Part shown: positions 25,746-37,037 of the stretch, one piece after another | How the letters are laid out: the number at the start of each line of letters is the position of its first letter | Position numbering within the stretch: the first letter of the stretch is position 1 | Source: Emticicia sp965283955 | GTDB taxonomy: Bacteria; Bacteroidota; Bacteroidia; Cytophagales; Spirosomataceae | Assembly (NCBI GenBank): GCA_965283955.1 | Contig: CBDIQW010000001.1 | Coordinates: 992,001-1,056,000 of the forward strand | Length of the DNA stretch: 64,000 nt | Direction of reading: 5' to 3' | The notes under the pieces: generated by a model | Databases searched by the model: none | What the model saw: the letters and a program-made list of their open reading frames with translations, nothing else | What the model was told of the DNA's origin: nothing | Translations under genes and position numbers: made by a program

Positions 25746-26342
25746 TTGAAAAGTAAATATTCAAATATTGATGAAAAAGTACTTTGGCAATCCTTCAAGC
25801 AAGGCGATGCCAAGGCCTTTGAACAATTGTATAATCAGTATTTTAAGATTTTGGGTGCTTATGGTTTACGCCTCAGCCACGACACTACACTCGTAGAAGA
25901 TGCCATCCACGATGTGTTTATCGAACTTTGGCGAAGAAGAGAATATTTGAGCGATGTAGAAAACCTAAAATTCTATCTTTTTAGAGCCTTACGCAATCAG
26001 TTTCATGGAAATCTGAAAAATAATATTTTAGATAAAAACGAAGACATCAATCAATTCTTAGATTATCTGAGTACGATTTCTTCAGAACAAGAAATTATTG
26101 TTGGCGAAGAAACTCAACTCAAAGCCCAACAAATCGAAAAAGCCATCAATAAATTAAGCAATCGTGGTGCAGAAGCTATCAACCTGCGTTTCTATCAAGG
26201 TCTGAGCCTCGACGAAACCTCTGAAATCATGCAAACGCCTAAGCAAGTCGTAAAAAACCTTCTTTCAAAATCCATTGCAATCCTTCGTGTTTCGCTCAAA
26301 AAAGTGGTTTCATTAACGGTATTCTTGAGCCTACTCCCCTAA
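25746..26342 (+). CDS. ECF RNA polymerase sigma factor (sigma-70 family)
   Basis: A 198-residue extracytoplasmic-function sigma factor. Region 2 shows AFEQLYNQYFKILGAYG and VEDAIHDVFIELWRRR; region 4 shows AINLRFYQGLSLDETSEIM and a C-terminal helix. It starts with TTG at 25746; no in-frame ATG lies near. It is followed by a FecR gene and a SusC gene with an STN domain, the classic transport-linked signalling set: substrate-loaded SusC signals through FecR to release the sigma factor. Confidence 0.9.
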   Translation: MKSKYSNIDEKVLWQSFKQGDAKAFEQLYNQYFKILGAYGLRLSHDTTLVEDAIHDVFIELWRRREYLSDVENLKFYLFRALRNQFHGNLKNNILDKNEDINQFLDYLSTISSEQEIIVGEETQLKAQQIEKAINKLSNRGAEAINLRFYQGLSLDETSEIMQTPKQVVKNLLSKSIAILRVSLKKVVSLTVFLSLLP

Positions 26343-26493
26343 TTCCCTGTACTTTACAGCAGTATTAATAGCTTATAATCAGCCATTTAAATCCTAATCA
26401 GTAAATTATTTCAAAAAAAAATACAATTTCATGGTTACTTTTTTCAACTTTTCTCACCTATATAATTGAGGCCAAATTGGCTAAAATTATAAA

Positions 26494-27583
26494 ATGACTA
26501 ATCAATTTAAAAATATACAAGATTTTCTCAACGACGATGATTTCGTTGCGTGGGTTTTGCATACACAAAACGATTCTTTTTGGCAAAACTTCATCAACGA
26601 AAACCCCGATAAAGTAACTATCATTCAAGAAGCAAAGAAACTTCTTGAAGAAATCAGAGCTTTTGAAAATACTCAAAGTAGTAAACTCAATCAAAATCGT
26701 GTTTGGGCAAAATTGAAGGAGTCGATGCAAGAAGAAGCCGAAATAGATAGACCTAAATTTCGTCTGTTTCATTCGCAGGTGTTTCGTTGGGCAGCCGGTG
26801 TAGTTTTTATCTTGGGTTTTATTGGAACGTATTTTTGGATGAATGAGCCGAAAAATGTCTCATACAATTCGTTGGTTTCTTTGATTGAAGAGAAGCAGTT
26901 GTGGGTAGAATATACCAACGATAAGGCAACTCCCAAAACTATTAGCTTAGAAGATGGGAGTTCGGTGATTTTGGAGAAAAATAGTAAAATAAGTATTCCG
27001 AAACACTTTGAGGCGGACAAACGAACGGTGATTTTGAGCGGAGAAGCGTTTTTTGAGATTGCTAAAAATCCACGCCGACCATTTTATGTGTATGCAAATG
27101 AGGTAATAACGAAGGTTTTAGGAACGAGTTTTTCGAGTACGAGCCTTTGAAGACGATAAAAAGATTACGGTTAAAGTAAAAACTGGCAAAGTTTCGGTTT
27201 TTAGTCAGAGCAAACAATTGCTCAATACACCCGAATCGAAAGGTTTGATTTTATTGCCAAATCAGCAGGCAATTTACAATCGCCCAACCGATGTTTTGAG
27301 CAAGCATTTAGTAGAAACGCCCATGCCACTTCCTACCAACGAAGCTACTGCCCTACCCGAATATTTTGATGAACAGTCAGTATCGAATATCTTGGAAGTG
27401 ATTGAAAAACGGTACGGAGTAAAAATTATTTATGATGAAGAGCTTTTGTCTCGTTGTGTCATCACGACTCGCTTGCGTGATGAATCTTTGTATGAACAAC
27501 TCGATTTGATTTGTACCATTATCGGAGCAACTTATAAAGAAGTTGATGCACAAATCGTTTTCGAGTCGGAAGGATGCCAATAA
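26494..27583 (+). CDS. FecR-type anti-sigma factor, frameshifted
   Basis: About 363 residues: an N-terminal cytoplasmic anti-sigma region, a single membrane helix (about residues 94-113, WAAGVVFILGFIGTYFW), a FecR domain (VLGTSFRVRAFEDDKKITVKVK) and a C-terminal DUF4974 domain (ISNILEVIEKRYGVKIIYDEEL, quoted in part). The frame breaks near 27131: the T run has five bases where four would continue the family sequence GTSFRVRAF. The neighbouring sigma factor and SusC with STN domain make the role clear. Break judged a sequencing error. Confidence 0.85.
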
Positions 27584-27781
27584 TGTATGTATTAAACCTA
27601 TTAACCATTTAAACAGAAACAGAACCGACCAAGAAAAACCCTTAATTTACTCGACAATTCCCTTAATTTTTTATTAAAGAGGTAAAGATGCGGCCACACC
27701 TTTACCCCAAGCCTTCACTATTCAATTTCTTGGATAGACGGCTTTTGTTTTGTCTTAACTCTAACAAAAACAAACAAATGT

Positions 27782-30700
27782 ATGTCAAAATTATTTACTA
27801 AAAAAGCGATTTTCAAGATTATGAAAATCTCCCTAACTCAGCTCATGCTGCTCATTTTTGCGATAAGCATCAGCTACGCCCACGATAGTAGTGGTCAAGA
27901 ATTCCTGAAAGAACGCCTGTCGGTTTCTCAAAAAAATGGAAGCCTGAAAAGCCTCATTCAAACCATTGAAAGTAAGGTAGATGTGACGTTTTCTTATAAC
28001 AAAGAAGTCATGTCGAACCAAGAGAAATTCTCTTATGATTTTAATAACGAAACGCTTGAAGAGATTCTGAAAAAAGTACTTACGCCACGTAAGATTTCGT
28101 TTCAGATACTCAGAAAGAACCATATCGTATTGTCGAAAGCATCATTTTTAGGAAGTTTAGACCTAAACAAAATTGATGCAATCAGTACTTCACAACTCCA
28201 AGCAATGGCCGAATTTGGGGTAAAAGGTAGTGTAAAAGATGCAAAAGGAGAAACGTTGGTAGGTGTAAGTATTACGGTAGAAGGAACAACCAGAGGAACA
28301 ACAACCGATGCCAATGGGCAATACTCTTTGAGTGCACCTGATAAAAATTCGGTGTTGGTGTTTAGTTTTTTGGGCTATGAACCTCAGAAAATCAATATAA
28401 ATGGCCGTTCGACGATTGATGTGGTTTTGAGCGAAAGCGAGAGTACACTCAACGAAGTGGTTGTGGTTGGTTATGGTACACAATCAAAGAAAAACTTGAC
28501 GAGTGCTATTTCAAACATCAAACCAAGCGATTTGAACCGTGGTGCAATCACCGACGTAGGTCAGTTATTGCAAGGTAAAGTACCTGGTTTGAATATTTCA
28601 TCAAACGGTGACCCGAACCAGCGTGCTGCGGTGGTTTTGCGTGGAGCTTCTACACTCAACAGCTCTCAAGACCATTTTATGTGATTGACGGAATCCCTGG
28701 TGCAGATATTTCAGTAATTGCTCCTGACGACATTGCCACGATTGATATTTTGAAAGATGCCGCCGCAACTGCCATCTACGGAAACCGTGCCGCCAATGGT
28801 GTAATTATGGTAACAACTAAAAAAGGAAAAAAAGGTGCATTAACGGTTGGCTACAACGGCTATGCAGGTATCGAAAAAGTATCAAGCAAACTTGATATGA
28901 TGAATGCCAGCGAATTAAGAGCATTTCTTACGAAAAACGGCTTGAGTTTTTCGCCAACTGACGATAAAGGTGCTGATACAGATTGGCAAGCGGCGGTTCA
29001 AAGAGCAACAGCCGTATCTCATAACCACAACTTATCATTTAGCGGTGGCGGCGAGCATAATACGTACAGTGCAAGTCTAAACTACATTGACCGACAAGGT
29101 ATCATGTTGTCGAGTGCATTATCAAGGGTTATTGCACGTATGTCAATCGAACAATCTGCTTTCAACGATAAAGTAAAATTTGGATTATCGGTTGTTAATT
29201 CAAACAGCAACGCCAGTAATACCCCCATGCGAAACAATGTTTTGGAGCAAATGATAAATCACTTGCCAGTTTCGCCAGTTTTAAATCCTGATGGTACTTA
29301 CTTTGAAAACTTCCAAAACACTGGTTATTTCAACCCTTTGGCCTTGATTGAAAAAGCAAAAGATAATAGTAAATACAATAACTTTATTGGTGCGTTTAAA
29401 ACTCATATTGAACTTCCTTTCAATTTATCGTATGACCTAAACTTATCGTACCAAAATAATACATCGCTCAATAGTCAAGCTTACGCAAGCTACTATTCGC
29501 TTTATAATAGTGCCAATTTTTACAACAATCCAGAGCCACCTGCGGTGCATTCATTGCAAAACTTTGGTGTAAATGGTTCAGCTTTGCGTAATACGTATCA
29601 GGATGTACAAAAAGTTGTAGAAACATTCCTTACTTGGAATAAGACCATCGGAAAGCACTACATCAATGCAGTGGCGGGATATTCGTGGCAAGGCAATACT
29701 TTGGGTGATGGTTTTCAGGTTTCGAGTACAAATTTCCCAGTTGATAATATTGGTTATGGAAACTTTGCTTTGAGTAATCCTTATGCGATTCCATCGTACA
29801 GAATCAACTTTGGTGCAGATGGCGTTTTCCAAGAAAACAAATTGATTTCAGACTTCGCTCGTTTGAATTATTCATACAACGATAAATACTTATTTCAAGG
29901 CTCAATCCGTCGTGACGGAAGCTCAGTTTTTGGTAAAAACAACTCTTGGGGTTACTTCCCATCCATTGGTTTGGCATGGAGAATCAACGAAGAAAATTTC
30001 ATGAAAAATCAATCAATTTTCAATGATTTGAAACTTCGTGTAAGCTATGGTGTAACAGGTAACTCATCGGGTTTTAATGCTTACACTGCTCAATTTATTT
30101 CGGGAAGTTTAGGTACTTATTATTACAACGGAACTCAAACTGCCGCCTACGGCCCAACGCAAGCAGCTAATCCAGATTTACAATGGGAAAAAACATCGAC
30201 AAGCAACCTCGGTCTCGATTTCACGATGTTGAAAGGTCGTTTGAGTGGTTCATTAGAAGTTTATGACAAAACTACAAACGGTATGATTTATACTTATGGC
30301 GTAAATCCGATTTTAGTACCAGTTGGACGTATCGTGGCAAATGGTGGAAGCATGAACAACAAAGGTGCTGAATTAAGTCTAAACATTACGCCAGTAAGCA
30401 ACAAAAATGGCCTAACTTGGACAACAGGCTTAAATTTAGCTCATAATAAAAACAAAATCGTTAGCCTAACAAATCCTCTTTTTGCGGGTGGCGACTCAGT
30501 TAGAATTACTCAACCAGAAGGTGGCGGTCAAACAGGTAGTACGATTCAGATTTTAAAAGCAGGGCAGCCACTCGGCCAGTTCTTTACGTTTGAATATGCA
30601 GGCAAAAATGCCAATGGTGTTTCGCAATATTATAATAACAAAGGCGAACTCACAACTACTCCAGTAATTGGAAGAGACTACAAATACTTAGGAAATGCTC

Positions 30701-31152
30701 AACCGAAATTATTATTGGGTTGGACGAACACACTCACTTACAAAAACTTCGATTTGAATGTATTCGTTCGTGGCGTATTCGGGAACAAAATCTTCAACGT
30801 AACTCGTGCTGATTTGTTCAGACCAAGTACTGCTCAATTTACCAATATCCTTAATGATGCTGCCGATGAAAGTACGAAGGATGTAAATTCATTCAAATAC
30901 TCATCAAGATTTATCGAAAACGGAAGTTATGTAAGACTTGACAACGCAACCCTTGGGTATAGTTTCAAAAACTTAGGCCCTAACTTCAAAAATCTTAGAG
31001 TATATGCTTCGGTAAATAATGCTTTTGTGATTACGAAATATACAGGAATTGACCCCGAAATCAACCAAGGCGGTTTAGCCCCAGGTGTTGATTCAAATAA
31101 CTTTTATCCAAAAACTCGCACAATGTTATTTGGTTTAAATGTATCATTCTAA
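27782..31152 (+). CDS. SusC/RagA-type TonB-dependent receptor with STN domain, frameshifted
   Basis: About 1,122 residues. Signal sequence, then STN domain (about 45-115, FSYDFNNETLEEILKKVL), CarboxypepD-regulatory-like domain (about 145-225), plug (EVVVVGYGTQSKKNLTSAIS, VLRGASTLNSSQ), then a large beta-barrel ending TRTMLFGLNVSF. The frame breaks near 28669; one added G gives SSQGPFYVIDGIPGAD and the plug continues with LKDAAATAIYGNRAANGVI. It forms with the next gene a glycan importer of the outer membrane, and the STN domain connects to FecR. Substrate probably rhamnose-containing glycan from context. Confidence 0.9.
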
Positions 31153-31183
31153 GTTTTTGTAGCACCTAAAATTTACTATTCAA

Positions 31184-32794
31184 ATGAAAAATATATTAAA
31201 AAATTCATTCGCACTCTTAATCGCCTTGTTGGTATTTGGTTGCCATAAGATTGAAGTGCCTGTCAACACCCAGTTGACTCCTGATATTTTCCCTCAAAAT
31301 GCTTCTCAATTTATTCAAGCATCTGGCCCACCGTATGCGGCTTTGAGAGGAAATTATGCCCTTGATTATTATTTCATGCAAACCTTTACTACCGACGAAG
31401 CGATTCTCCCTGCTCGTGGTGGAAACTGGTACGATAACCGTGGTTATATTGATATGCACTACCATACTTGGACAAAAGACCACGGTGGTACAGGTTCGGT
31501 TTGGAACTGGCTTTCGACCACAATCGGTACAACTAATCAAGCTATTTCGATCTTAGAAGCTAATATTCCAGCCTCAACCGCTACAAAAGCACAGAATATT
31601 TCGGAGTTGAAAATGGTCAGAGCAATTGCTTATTTTATGATGATGGATATGTACGGAAATGTACCAATCTATACTGATTATGGCGATTTTACACCAAAAA
31701 CGAACTCACCACGTGCCGAGGTTTTCAAGTTTATTGAATCAGAAGTGAATGCTGCTTTACCTAACCTTAGCGTAGAAACAGGCGTAACAACCTACGGAAG
31801 AGCTACCAAATGGACGGCTTATGCTTTGCTTGCAAAAATGTATATCAATGCTGAGGTTTATACAGGAACTCCAAAACTGAAAGAGTGTATTGATGCTTGC
31901 GATAATATTATCAATTCGGGTAAATTTGCGATTGAGCCAAGAGCATCGTACTTACAAATGTTTTACCCAAACAATGGTCCGCAAATGAAAGAGTTTATAT
32001 TTGCGATTCCGTATGATCCTGCGGCTACCAATTTGCCCGGTACAAATGGATTCATGTACCACGCTCGCTATGACGTACCTCGTTCACTTCGTGCAAAATA
32101 TAACTTGCCATTTACGCCAAGTGCCCCACAAAGTACATTGCCAGAATTTTATGCATATTTCAATGATAAAAACGATATTCGTAATGGACAATGGCTCACT
32201 GGCTTGCAATTTATGAACGATGGTGTTACTCCAATCAGAGTAACTACAACCAAAAAAGGTTACGACCAATTCTACACAGGTAGTGATGGTTCGGCTCCAT
32301 ATACTTACCAAGTAGAACTTACGCCAGAAATCAAATTACGTCAAGATGTAGCTACTTTCGACCTTGGAAACGATGAAATTGCTTGGAATATGGGTTACCG
32401 CAACGTAAAATTCTATCCTGATGCTACTTCTACGAACCGTAACCAAAATAACGACAAACCGTTTTTCAGATATTCAGATATTATCTTGATGAAAGCTGAA
32501 GCTATTGCTCGTGGCGGAAGTTCATCTGTATCGGCGGTTTCTTTGGTAAATCAGATTAGAGCTAACCGCACAACTTCGGCAGCTCTGGCTACTGTAACTC
32601 TTGAAGATATTTATCAAGAAAGATGTAGAGAATTTGCATGGGAATCTTGGCACAGAAACGACATGATTCGTTTCGGAAAATATGAAGGTTCATGGGGCTT
32701 CAAGACTGATAAAGATGTAAACAAACGCATTTTTCCAATTCCGCAAGGAGCGATGGTTTTAAATCCTGCATTAAAGCAAAATCCAGGATATTGA
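31184..32794 (+). CDS. SusD/RagB-family outer-membrane lipoprotein
   Basis: A 536-residue lipoprotein with lipobox LLVFGC and the SusD architecture (TPR-like region ISELKMVRAIAYFMMMDMYG, C-terminal SusD domain with RYSDIILMKAEAIARGG and YQERCREFAWESWHRNDMIRFG, quoted in part). It caps the SusC barrel and binds the glycan outside the cell. It follows SusC by 31 bases and ends in a strong terminator. Confidence 0.93.
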   Translation: MKNILKNSFALLIALLVFGCHKIEVPVNTQLTPDIFPQNASQFIQASGPPYAALRGNYALDYYFMQTFTTDEAILPARGGNWYDNRGYIDMHYHTWTKDHGGTGSVWNWLSTTIGTTNQAISILEANIPASTATKAQNISELKMVRAIAYFMMMDMYGNVPIYTDYGDFTPKTNSPRAEVFKFIESEVNAALPNLSVETGVTTYGRATKWTAYALLAKMYINAEVYTGTPKLKECIDACDNIINSGKFAIEPRASYLQMFYPNNGPQMKEFIFAIPYDPAATNLPGTNGFMYHARYDVPRSLRAKYNLPFTPSAPQSTLPEFYAYFNDKNDIRNGQWLTGLQFMNDGVTPIRVTTTKKGYDQFYTGSDGSAPYTYQVELTPEIKLRQDVATFDLGNDEIAWNMGYRNVKFYPDATSTNRNQNNDKPFFRYSDIILMKAEAIARGGSSSVSAVSLVNQIRANRTTSAALATVTLEDIYQERCREFAWESWHRNDMIRFGKYEGSWGFKTDKDVNKRIFPIPQGAMVLNPALKQNPGY

Positions 32795-32804
32795 TTTGAA
32801 AGAG

Positions 32805-32844
32805 TATAAAAAAAGTCAAGGAAGCCTCCTTGACTTTTTTTATA
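32805..32844. terminator. Strong bidirectional terminator after susD
   Basis: TATAAAAAAAGTCAAGGA and its exact complement form an 18-base stem with a four-base loop (AGCC), with A and T tracts on both sides. It serves the convergent susD and GH106 genes. Confidence 0.9.
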
Positions 32845-32857
32845 CCCTGAAATAAGC

Positions 32858-35800
32858 TTATTTCAATATATTTATCTTCACCTCACCAATTATTCCCGAA
32901 GGCAATAAAGGCTCTTGTCCTCGATAAAATGGCATGGTGGTAAATGTTGTTTTTACGGCATTTGGCTGTGCGTCGCCAATCAGACGATTTACCCAAAGAT
33001 TGGTTACTTTCACTTCGATTGTATTTTCTCCAGCTTTAATTGCTTCTGAAACATCAAGTTTGAAAGGCTTTTTCCATGCAGTACCTACATTTTTGCCATT
33101 TACGAAAACCTCTGCAATATTTTTTACTTCTCCCAAATCAAGTACGTATTTCGCCGATTTATTAGGAGTATCTACTTTGAAACTATTGGTATAAGTAGCT
33201 GTACCCGAAAAGTATTTCACATCGCTATCAGAGTTATCAGACCATGACGATAGTTTATCAAACGATATATTTTTATCGTTAAATTTCACTCTCCAAGGCG
33301 TAGAAATGGTAGTCAAAACTGATTCGGTTTTTGAGGCAATAGCTACACTATTGGCTGTTGCTTTTTCCTTAAAAACAATGAAATAAGCATCCCAAGAATC
33401 AAATTTCAGCGGTACAGTCGTTCTACCATCTTTTATCTGGTAGTTCAATTTTTCAGTTTTACCAGTTTGAGCATTCCACAATTCTGGTACTTTACCACTT
33501 ACTCTGAAACTTACTTCGGCATCAGTTGGGTTTTCGCTTCTGTTATTTAACCAATAAATAGCCCCCATGTCCCCAGTGGGGGTATTTATTTCTCTGTGTC
33601 TAAATAGGATTTTATTTTTTGCATTTGAAATAATTACATCAGGTTGGAGATTGGTTTTATCAAACGTTGTAACGTTCGATTTCGACCAAATTTCGGTGGC
33701 TAATTTCTGAAACTCTGCATCATTATCAGCCAAACTTGGCGATTTTTCGGGTCTTGCTCCTATCACTTTTATTCCAGCATCAACCAATGTTTTGATTTTT
33801 TTCAAAACCGATAATGTCATCAATTTAGTTGATTCATCCAACATCAAAACATTATATGAATTACCCGATTTAGCAACCAATTTGCCATTTTGAGCATCAA
33901 TTACATTGATTAAGGCAGACGAATTGACAAAATCAAATTCGAATCCTACTGGAATATTTGGCAATTTCTCACGGCAAAGCCACGTAATATTGGTATTTTC
34001 GCCATATAAATACAAAATATCAGCTACGTTTTTGCCTTGTTGAAGCATATATGCACTTCGGCCGAGATATTCCATCCAAGCCTTACCACCAGCTTCAGCC
34101 CAAGTTTCGTGGCGAGTAAAATACTGCCCGAATGGCCCGAGCGAAAACCCAGGTTTTTTATCATCAAGTGGTTGGTGAACTGAAGTATGAATCACAAAAC
34201 GGTTGAGTCCCGATGCAAATTCTAAATCGGCTGTGCGTTTGAGTTTTTCAGGATATTCTTGGAAAGGCTTTCCTACTGAAGTCATCGATTCTGCTGCTAC
34301 AATTGGTTTCCCATAAATATTGGCAACTGATGCCGATTCTCTAATATCTGCTTCACTTCGCACTTCTTCATCTGCACCACCTGCTAAACTTCCAGGTGTC
34401 CACATGGCCGACATCGGAATATCTGAATTACGTTTTACGTCCATTCCATCCGCCAAATAAATACGTCCTCCTTCGTGAGATTCAGTATAACGTTTCATAC
34501 CTCTTTTGTGCAATTCCTCACCAATCACATCATAATGATTTTCGGTAATCATTTCGCCGATGGTTTTTCTAAAATCCCACAAAAATTTTTCACTGGCTTC
34601 GGTGCTTTTCACGACTCTACCCGTAAGCACAGGAATCCATGTTTTAATTTCATAGCCACGTCTTTTCTGAAATTCAATAGAAAAATCTTTTGTCCAATTC
34701 ATGTGGCCAGCTTCATAGCTATCCAAAATCATGTGTGTTAGCCCCTTTTCTCCCATCATTCCACCAGTTGCATCTTTATACATATCCAAATAGGTATTGA
34801 TGTATTTTCTTACAGCATCTTTATCAAGTTTATCTACCTCCAAACCTGTCGCTTCGGGCGAAGCTGGGTGATTTTGGCGACCTGTAAGCGAATATCCAAA
34901 ACGAATAAGTAACCAATTGCCTGCTGGGGCAGTCCAATTTAATGAACCATCAATACGCATATTTGAGGTTAAATCAATTACATCTTCTGCTGCAATGGCG
35001 TCGGTATTTTGGCTTATGTAAGTTTTCGTATTTTCTTTCCAAGGCGTAAAACCTGCTTTATCTTCGGCTTGATCAATTCGGCTTGAAGTATGCAAAACAA
35101 ACTCCGCAACCTCAACTCCCGAAGGCTTTTTATTGGCAGGAACACCCATCATTGCAGTAAATCCGTTAACTTCTGGTTTGAGCGTCTCCCAGCACATTCG
35201 CCAATATTTTGCCGTTATACTACCAATCGACACTGTATTAAACGGATTTGTAGCACCAGAAACTCTTGCTATTGTTCTAAAGTTCACACCATCATCACTT
35301 ACTTTGAGAGTTCTATTTTCGGGATTTCCGTTAAATTCGCCAAGTGCCGATTCGCTCGCACCTGCTACTGAAAATGCCTTGAAAGTTTGTGGGGCATCAA
35401 ATTCATATTGAATCCACATATCCTGTCCAACTTCCATGGCGGGTAATTCGGTTTTCAAATTCAAATCATTATCAGTAAGTTGTGCTAAAGTAACATTGCC
35501 ACCACTCGAACTTACTTTCGGATTTAATTCCACCAGAAGTTTTTCCGATGGCGATACACGAAAAGCAATTACATAAGCATCTTGATAGAAATTGACTTGT
35601 TGACCAACAAAACCGCCTGATATTCCACCTGCACCTAATTTTACGTTCTGAAACTTACCTAAGTTATCGGCAGGTTGGGGTAATTTTCCAGTAAATGGTT
35701 TTCCTCCTTCAATTCTTGTTTCAGTCCAAACATATTTTTTCATACCATCTTCGGGCTTTACCCACGAGTCACCCGTTACGCTCCAACCTGGCGAACCTGC

Positions 35801-36133
35801 AATTGCCATTTCAAGGCCTTTTTTGTCGGCAAATTCGGCAGTAAACTTAAAGGCATCTTTCCAATCGGGTTGCATAAAAACCAGTTTTTGGGGTACAACT
35901 ACTGGCGTGAAAAGATTAGCATCGAAATTCTGAAAGCCACCGATGCCAACACGACTCATCCATTCTAAATCTTTTTGGATACCTTCTTTCGATATATTGC
36001 CGTTCATCCAGTGCCACCAAACTCGTGGTTTGGCCGAGTTGGGCGGCGTTTGAAACTGGGTTTTGTCTTGTGCATAACTTCCAAAACCTAACATCAGAAG
36101 TAGGACAAGCAATGATTTTGTTTTCTTATTCAT
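32858..36133 (-). CDS. Glycoside hydrolase family 106-type alpha-L-rhamnosidase
   Basis: A 1,091-residue secreted enzyme with signal peptide ending GSYAQ. The N-terminus reads PRVWWHWMNGNISKEGI and GGFQNFDANLF, then MAIAGSPGWSVTGDSWV; the central (TIM-barrel) part has MILDSYEAGHMNWT with a likely acid Glu; the C-terminal part is a beta-sandwich (AEVFVNGKNVGTAWKKPF). These are features of GH106 enzymes, which remove L-rhamnose from rhamnogalacturonan and similar glycans. The gene is convergent with susD. A small C/G-rich palindrome lies in frame at 33562-33582. Confidence 0.82.
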   Translation of the reverse strand: MNKKTKSLLVLLLMLGFGSYAQDKTQFQTPPNSAKPRVWWHWMNGNISKEGIQKDLEWMSRVGIGGFQNFDANLFTPVVVPQKLVFMQPDWKDAFKFTAEFADKKGLEMAIAGSPGWSVTGDSWVKPEDGMKKYVWTETRIEGGKPFTGKLPQPADNLGKFQNVKLGAGGISGGFVGQQVNFYQDAYVIAFRVSPSEKLLVELNPKVSSSGGNVTLAQLTDNDLNLKTELPAMEVGQDMWIQYEFDAPQTFKAFSVAGASESALGEFNGNPENRTLKVSDDGVNFRTIARVSGATNPFNTVSIGSITAKYWRMCWETLKPEVNGFTAMMGVPANKKPSGVEVAEFVLHTSSRIDQAEDKAGFTPWKENTKTYISQNTDAIAAEDVIDLTSNMRIDGSLNWTAPAGNWLLIRFGYSLTGRQNHPASPEATGLEVDKLDKDAVRKYINTYLDMYKDATGGMMGEKGLTHMILDSYEAGHMNWTKDFSIEFQKRRGYEIKTWIPVLTGRVVKSTEASEKFLWDFRKTIGEMITENHYDVIGEELHKRGMKRYTESHEGGRIYLADGMDVKRNSDIPMSAMWTPGSLAGGADEEVRSEADIRESASVANIYGKPIVAAESMTSVGKPFQEYPEKLKRTADLEFASGLNRFVIHTSVHQPLDDKKPGFSLGPFGQYFTRHETWAEAGGKAWMEYLGRSAYMLQQGKNVADILYLYGENTNITWLCREKLPNIPVGFEFDFVNSSALINVIDAQNGKLVAKSGNSYNVLMLDESTKLMTLSVLKKIKTLVDAGIKVIGARPEKSPSLADNDAEFQKLATEIWSKSNVTTFDKTNLQPDVIISNAKNKILFRHREINTPTGDMGAIYWLNNRSENPTDAEVSFRVSGKVPELWNAQTGKTEKLNYQIKDGRTTVPLKFDSWDAYFIVFKEKATANSVAIASKTESVLTTISTPWRVKFNDKNISFDKLSSWSDNSDSDVKYFSGTATYTNSFKVDTPNKSAKYVLDLGEVKNIAEVFVNGKNVGTAWKKPFKLDVSEAIKAGENTIEVKVTNLWVNRLIGDAQPNAVKTTFTTMPFYRGQEPLLPSGIIGEVKINILK
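33562..33582. repeat. Short C/G-rich palindrome inside the GH106 gene
   Basis: CCCCC and GGGGG arms, 11 bases apart, lie in an AT-rich gene and are read in frame as TPTGDMGA. It resembles the shorter half of the element inside uxaA at 700-757, but it is short and may be chance. Confidence 0.3.
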
Positions 36134-36196
36134 TTGAGATTAATTATGCTAAGGTTTGAATTTATACAACAAGACTTAGGTTCGTTCGACAAAATA

Positions 36197-36966
36197 TCAA
36201 TAAGGTGAAACCCCTACCGAAACCCAACCGCCATCAATCACAAGGTTTTGGCCCATGATTTGCCGAGAAAAAGGCGACACGAGAAACAAAGCTGCATTGG
36301 CAATGTCTTCGACCGTTGCAGGGCGACCCGATGGCGTAATTCTCGACCAAGTTTTTATGTATTCGGTATCTTCGAGTGTGCGTTCGGTAAGCGTTGCCCC
36401 TGGCACGATTGTATTTATGTTGATTTTGTGCGGTGCTAAATCCACTATTAAGTTTTTAGCCAGTTGGTCAATGGCAGCTTTAGTCATTCCGTAAGCTGCC
36501 AAGTTGAGGTGTGCTGCATGAGCCGTTACTGATGAGGTCAGTAAAATACTACCGCCATACCCTTGTAAAACCATTTGTTTGGCGGCGGCTTGAGTCAAGA
36601 AAAAAGTACCAAAAAGATTTACTTGCAGCAACTTTTGCATTGATTCGGGCTGATATTCTAAAAAACCGCCGAATGTTGTGATGCCTGCATTGGCTATCAG
36701 AATATCTAATTTGCCGAACGTATCAATCGCAAACTTTACAACCCCTTCAATGATTTCTATGGTTGAAATATCTCCCCCGAATGATTCACAAACGCCTCCT
36801 TGTTTGCTTATTTTTTCACTTGCCGATTTGGCTAAACTATCATCAATATCGTTTAAAATTACCTTAGCCCCTTGTTGCAGCCAATTGACTCGAGAGATAG
36901 AATAGTCCGATACCGACTTGCACCACCCGTTACGATGGCTACTTTATTGTCAAGACGAATCTACAT
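36197..36966 (-). CDS. SDR-family oxidoreductase, N-terminus broken by several indels
   Basis: About 250 residues if repaired. The open part from about 36870 to 36197 has LDILIANAG, TSSVTAHAAHLNLAAYGMTKAA (catalytic Ser/Tyr/Lys, quoted in part) and DLAPHKININTIVPG, ending in VIDGGWVSVGVSPY. Upstream, RLDNKVAIVTGGAS (36955-36915) is in a different frame, the glycine motif is scrambled, and a TAG follows the ATG at 36966. At least two to three indels lie in 36870-36966. It sits between two rhamnosidase genes, so a sugar or sugar-acid dehydrogenase such as L-rhamnose 1-dehydrogenase is possible but unproven. It could be a true pseudogene. Confidence 0.7.
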
Positions 36967-37037
36967 TGTTAATATTTTCGCTATTAAGTTTTTCAAATAA
37001 AATCATGTAAATGTATCGAAAAACTTAATTGATTATG

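Noticed and set aside
27129..27133. Programmed frameshifts as a regulatory device
   Set aside because: Breaks are in many unrelated genes without slippery heptamers plus structure, and fit homopolymer error better.
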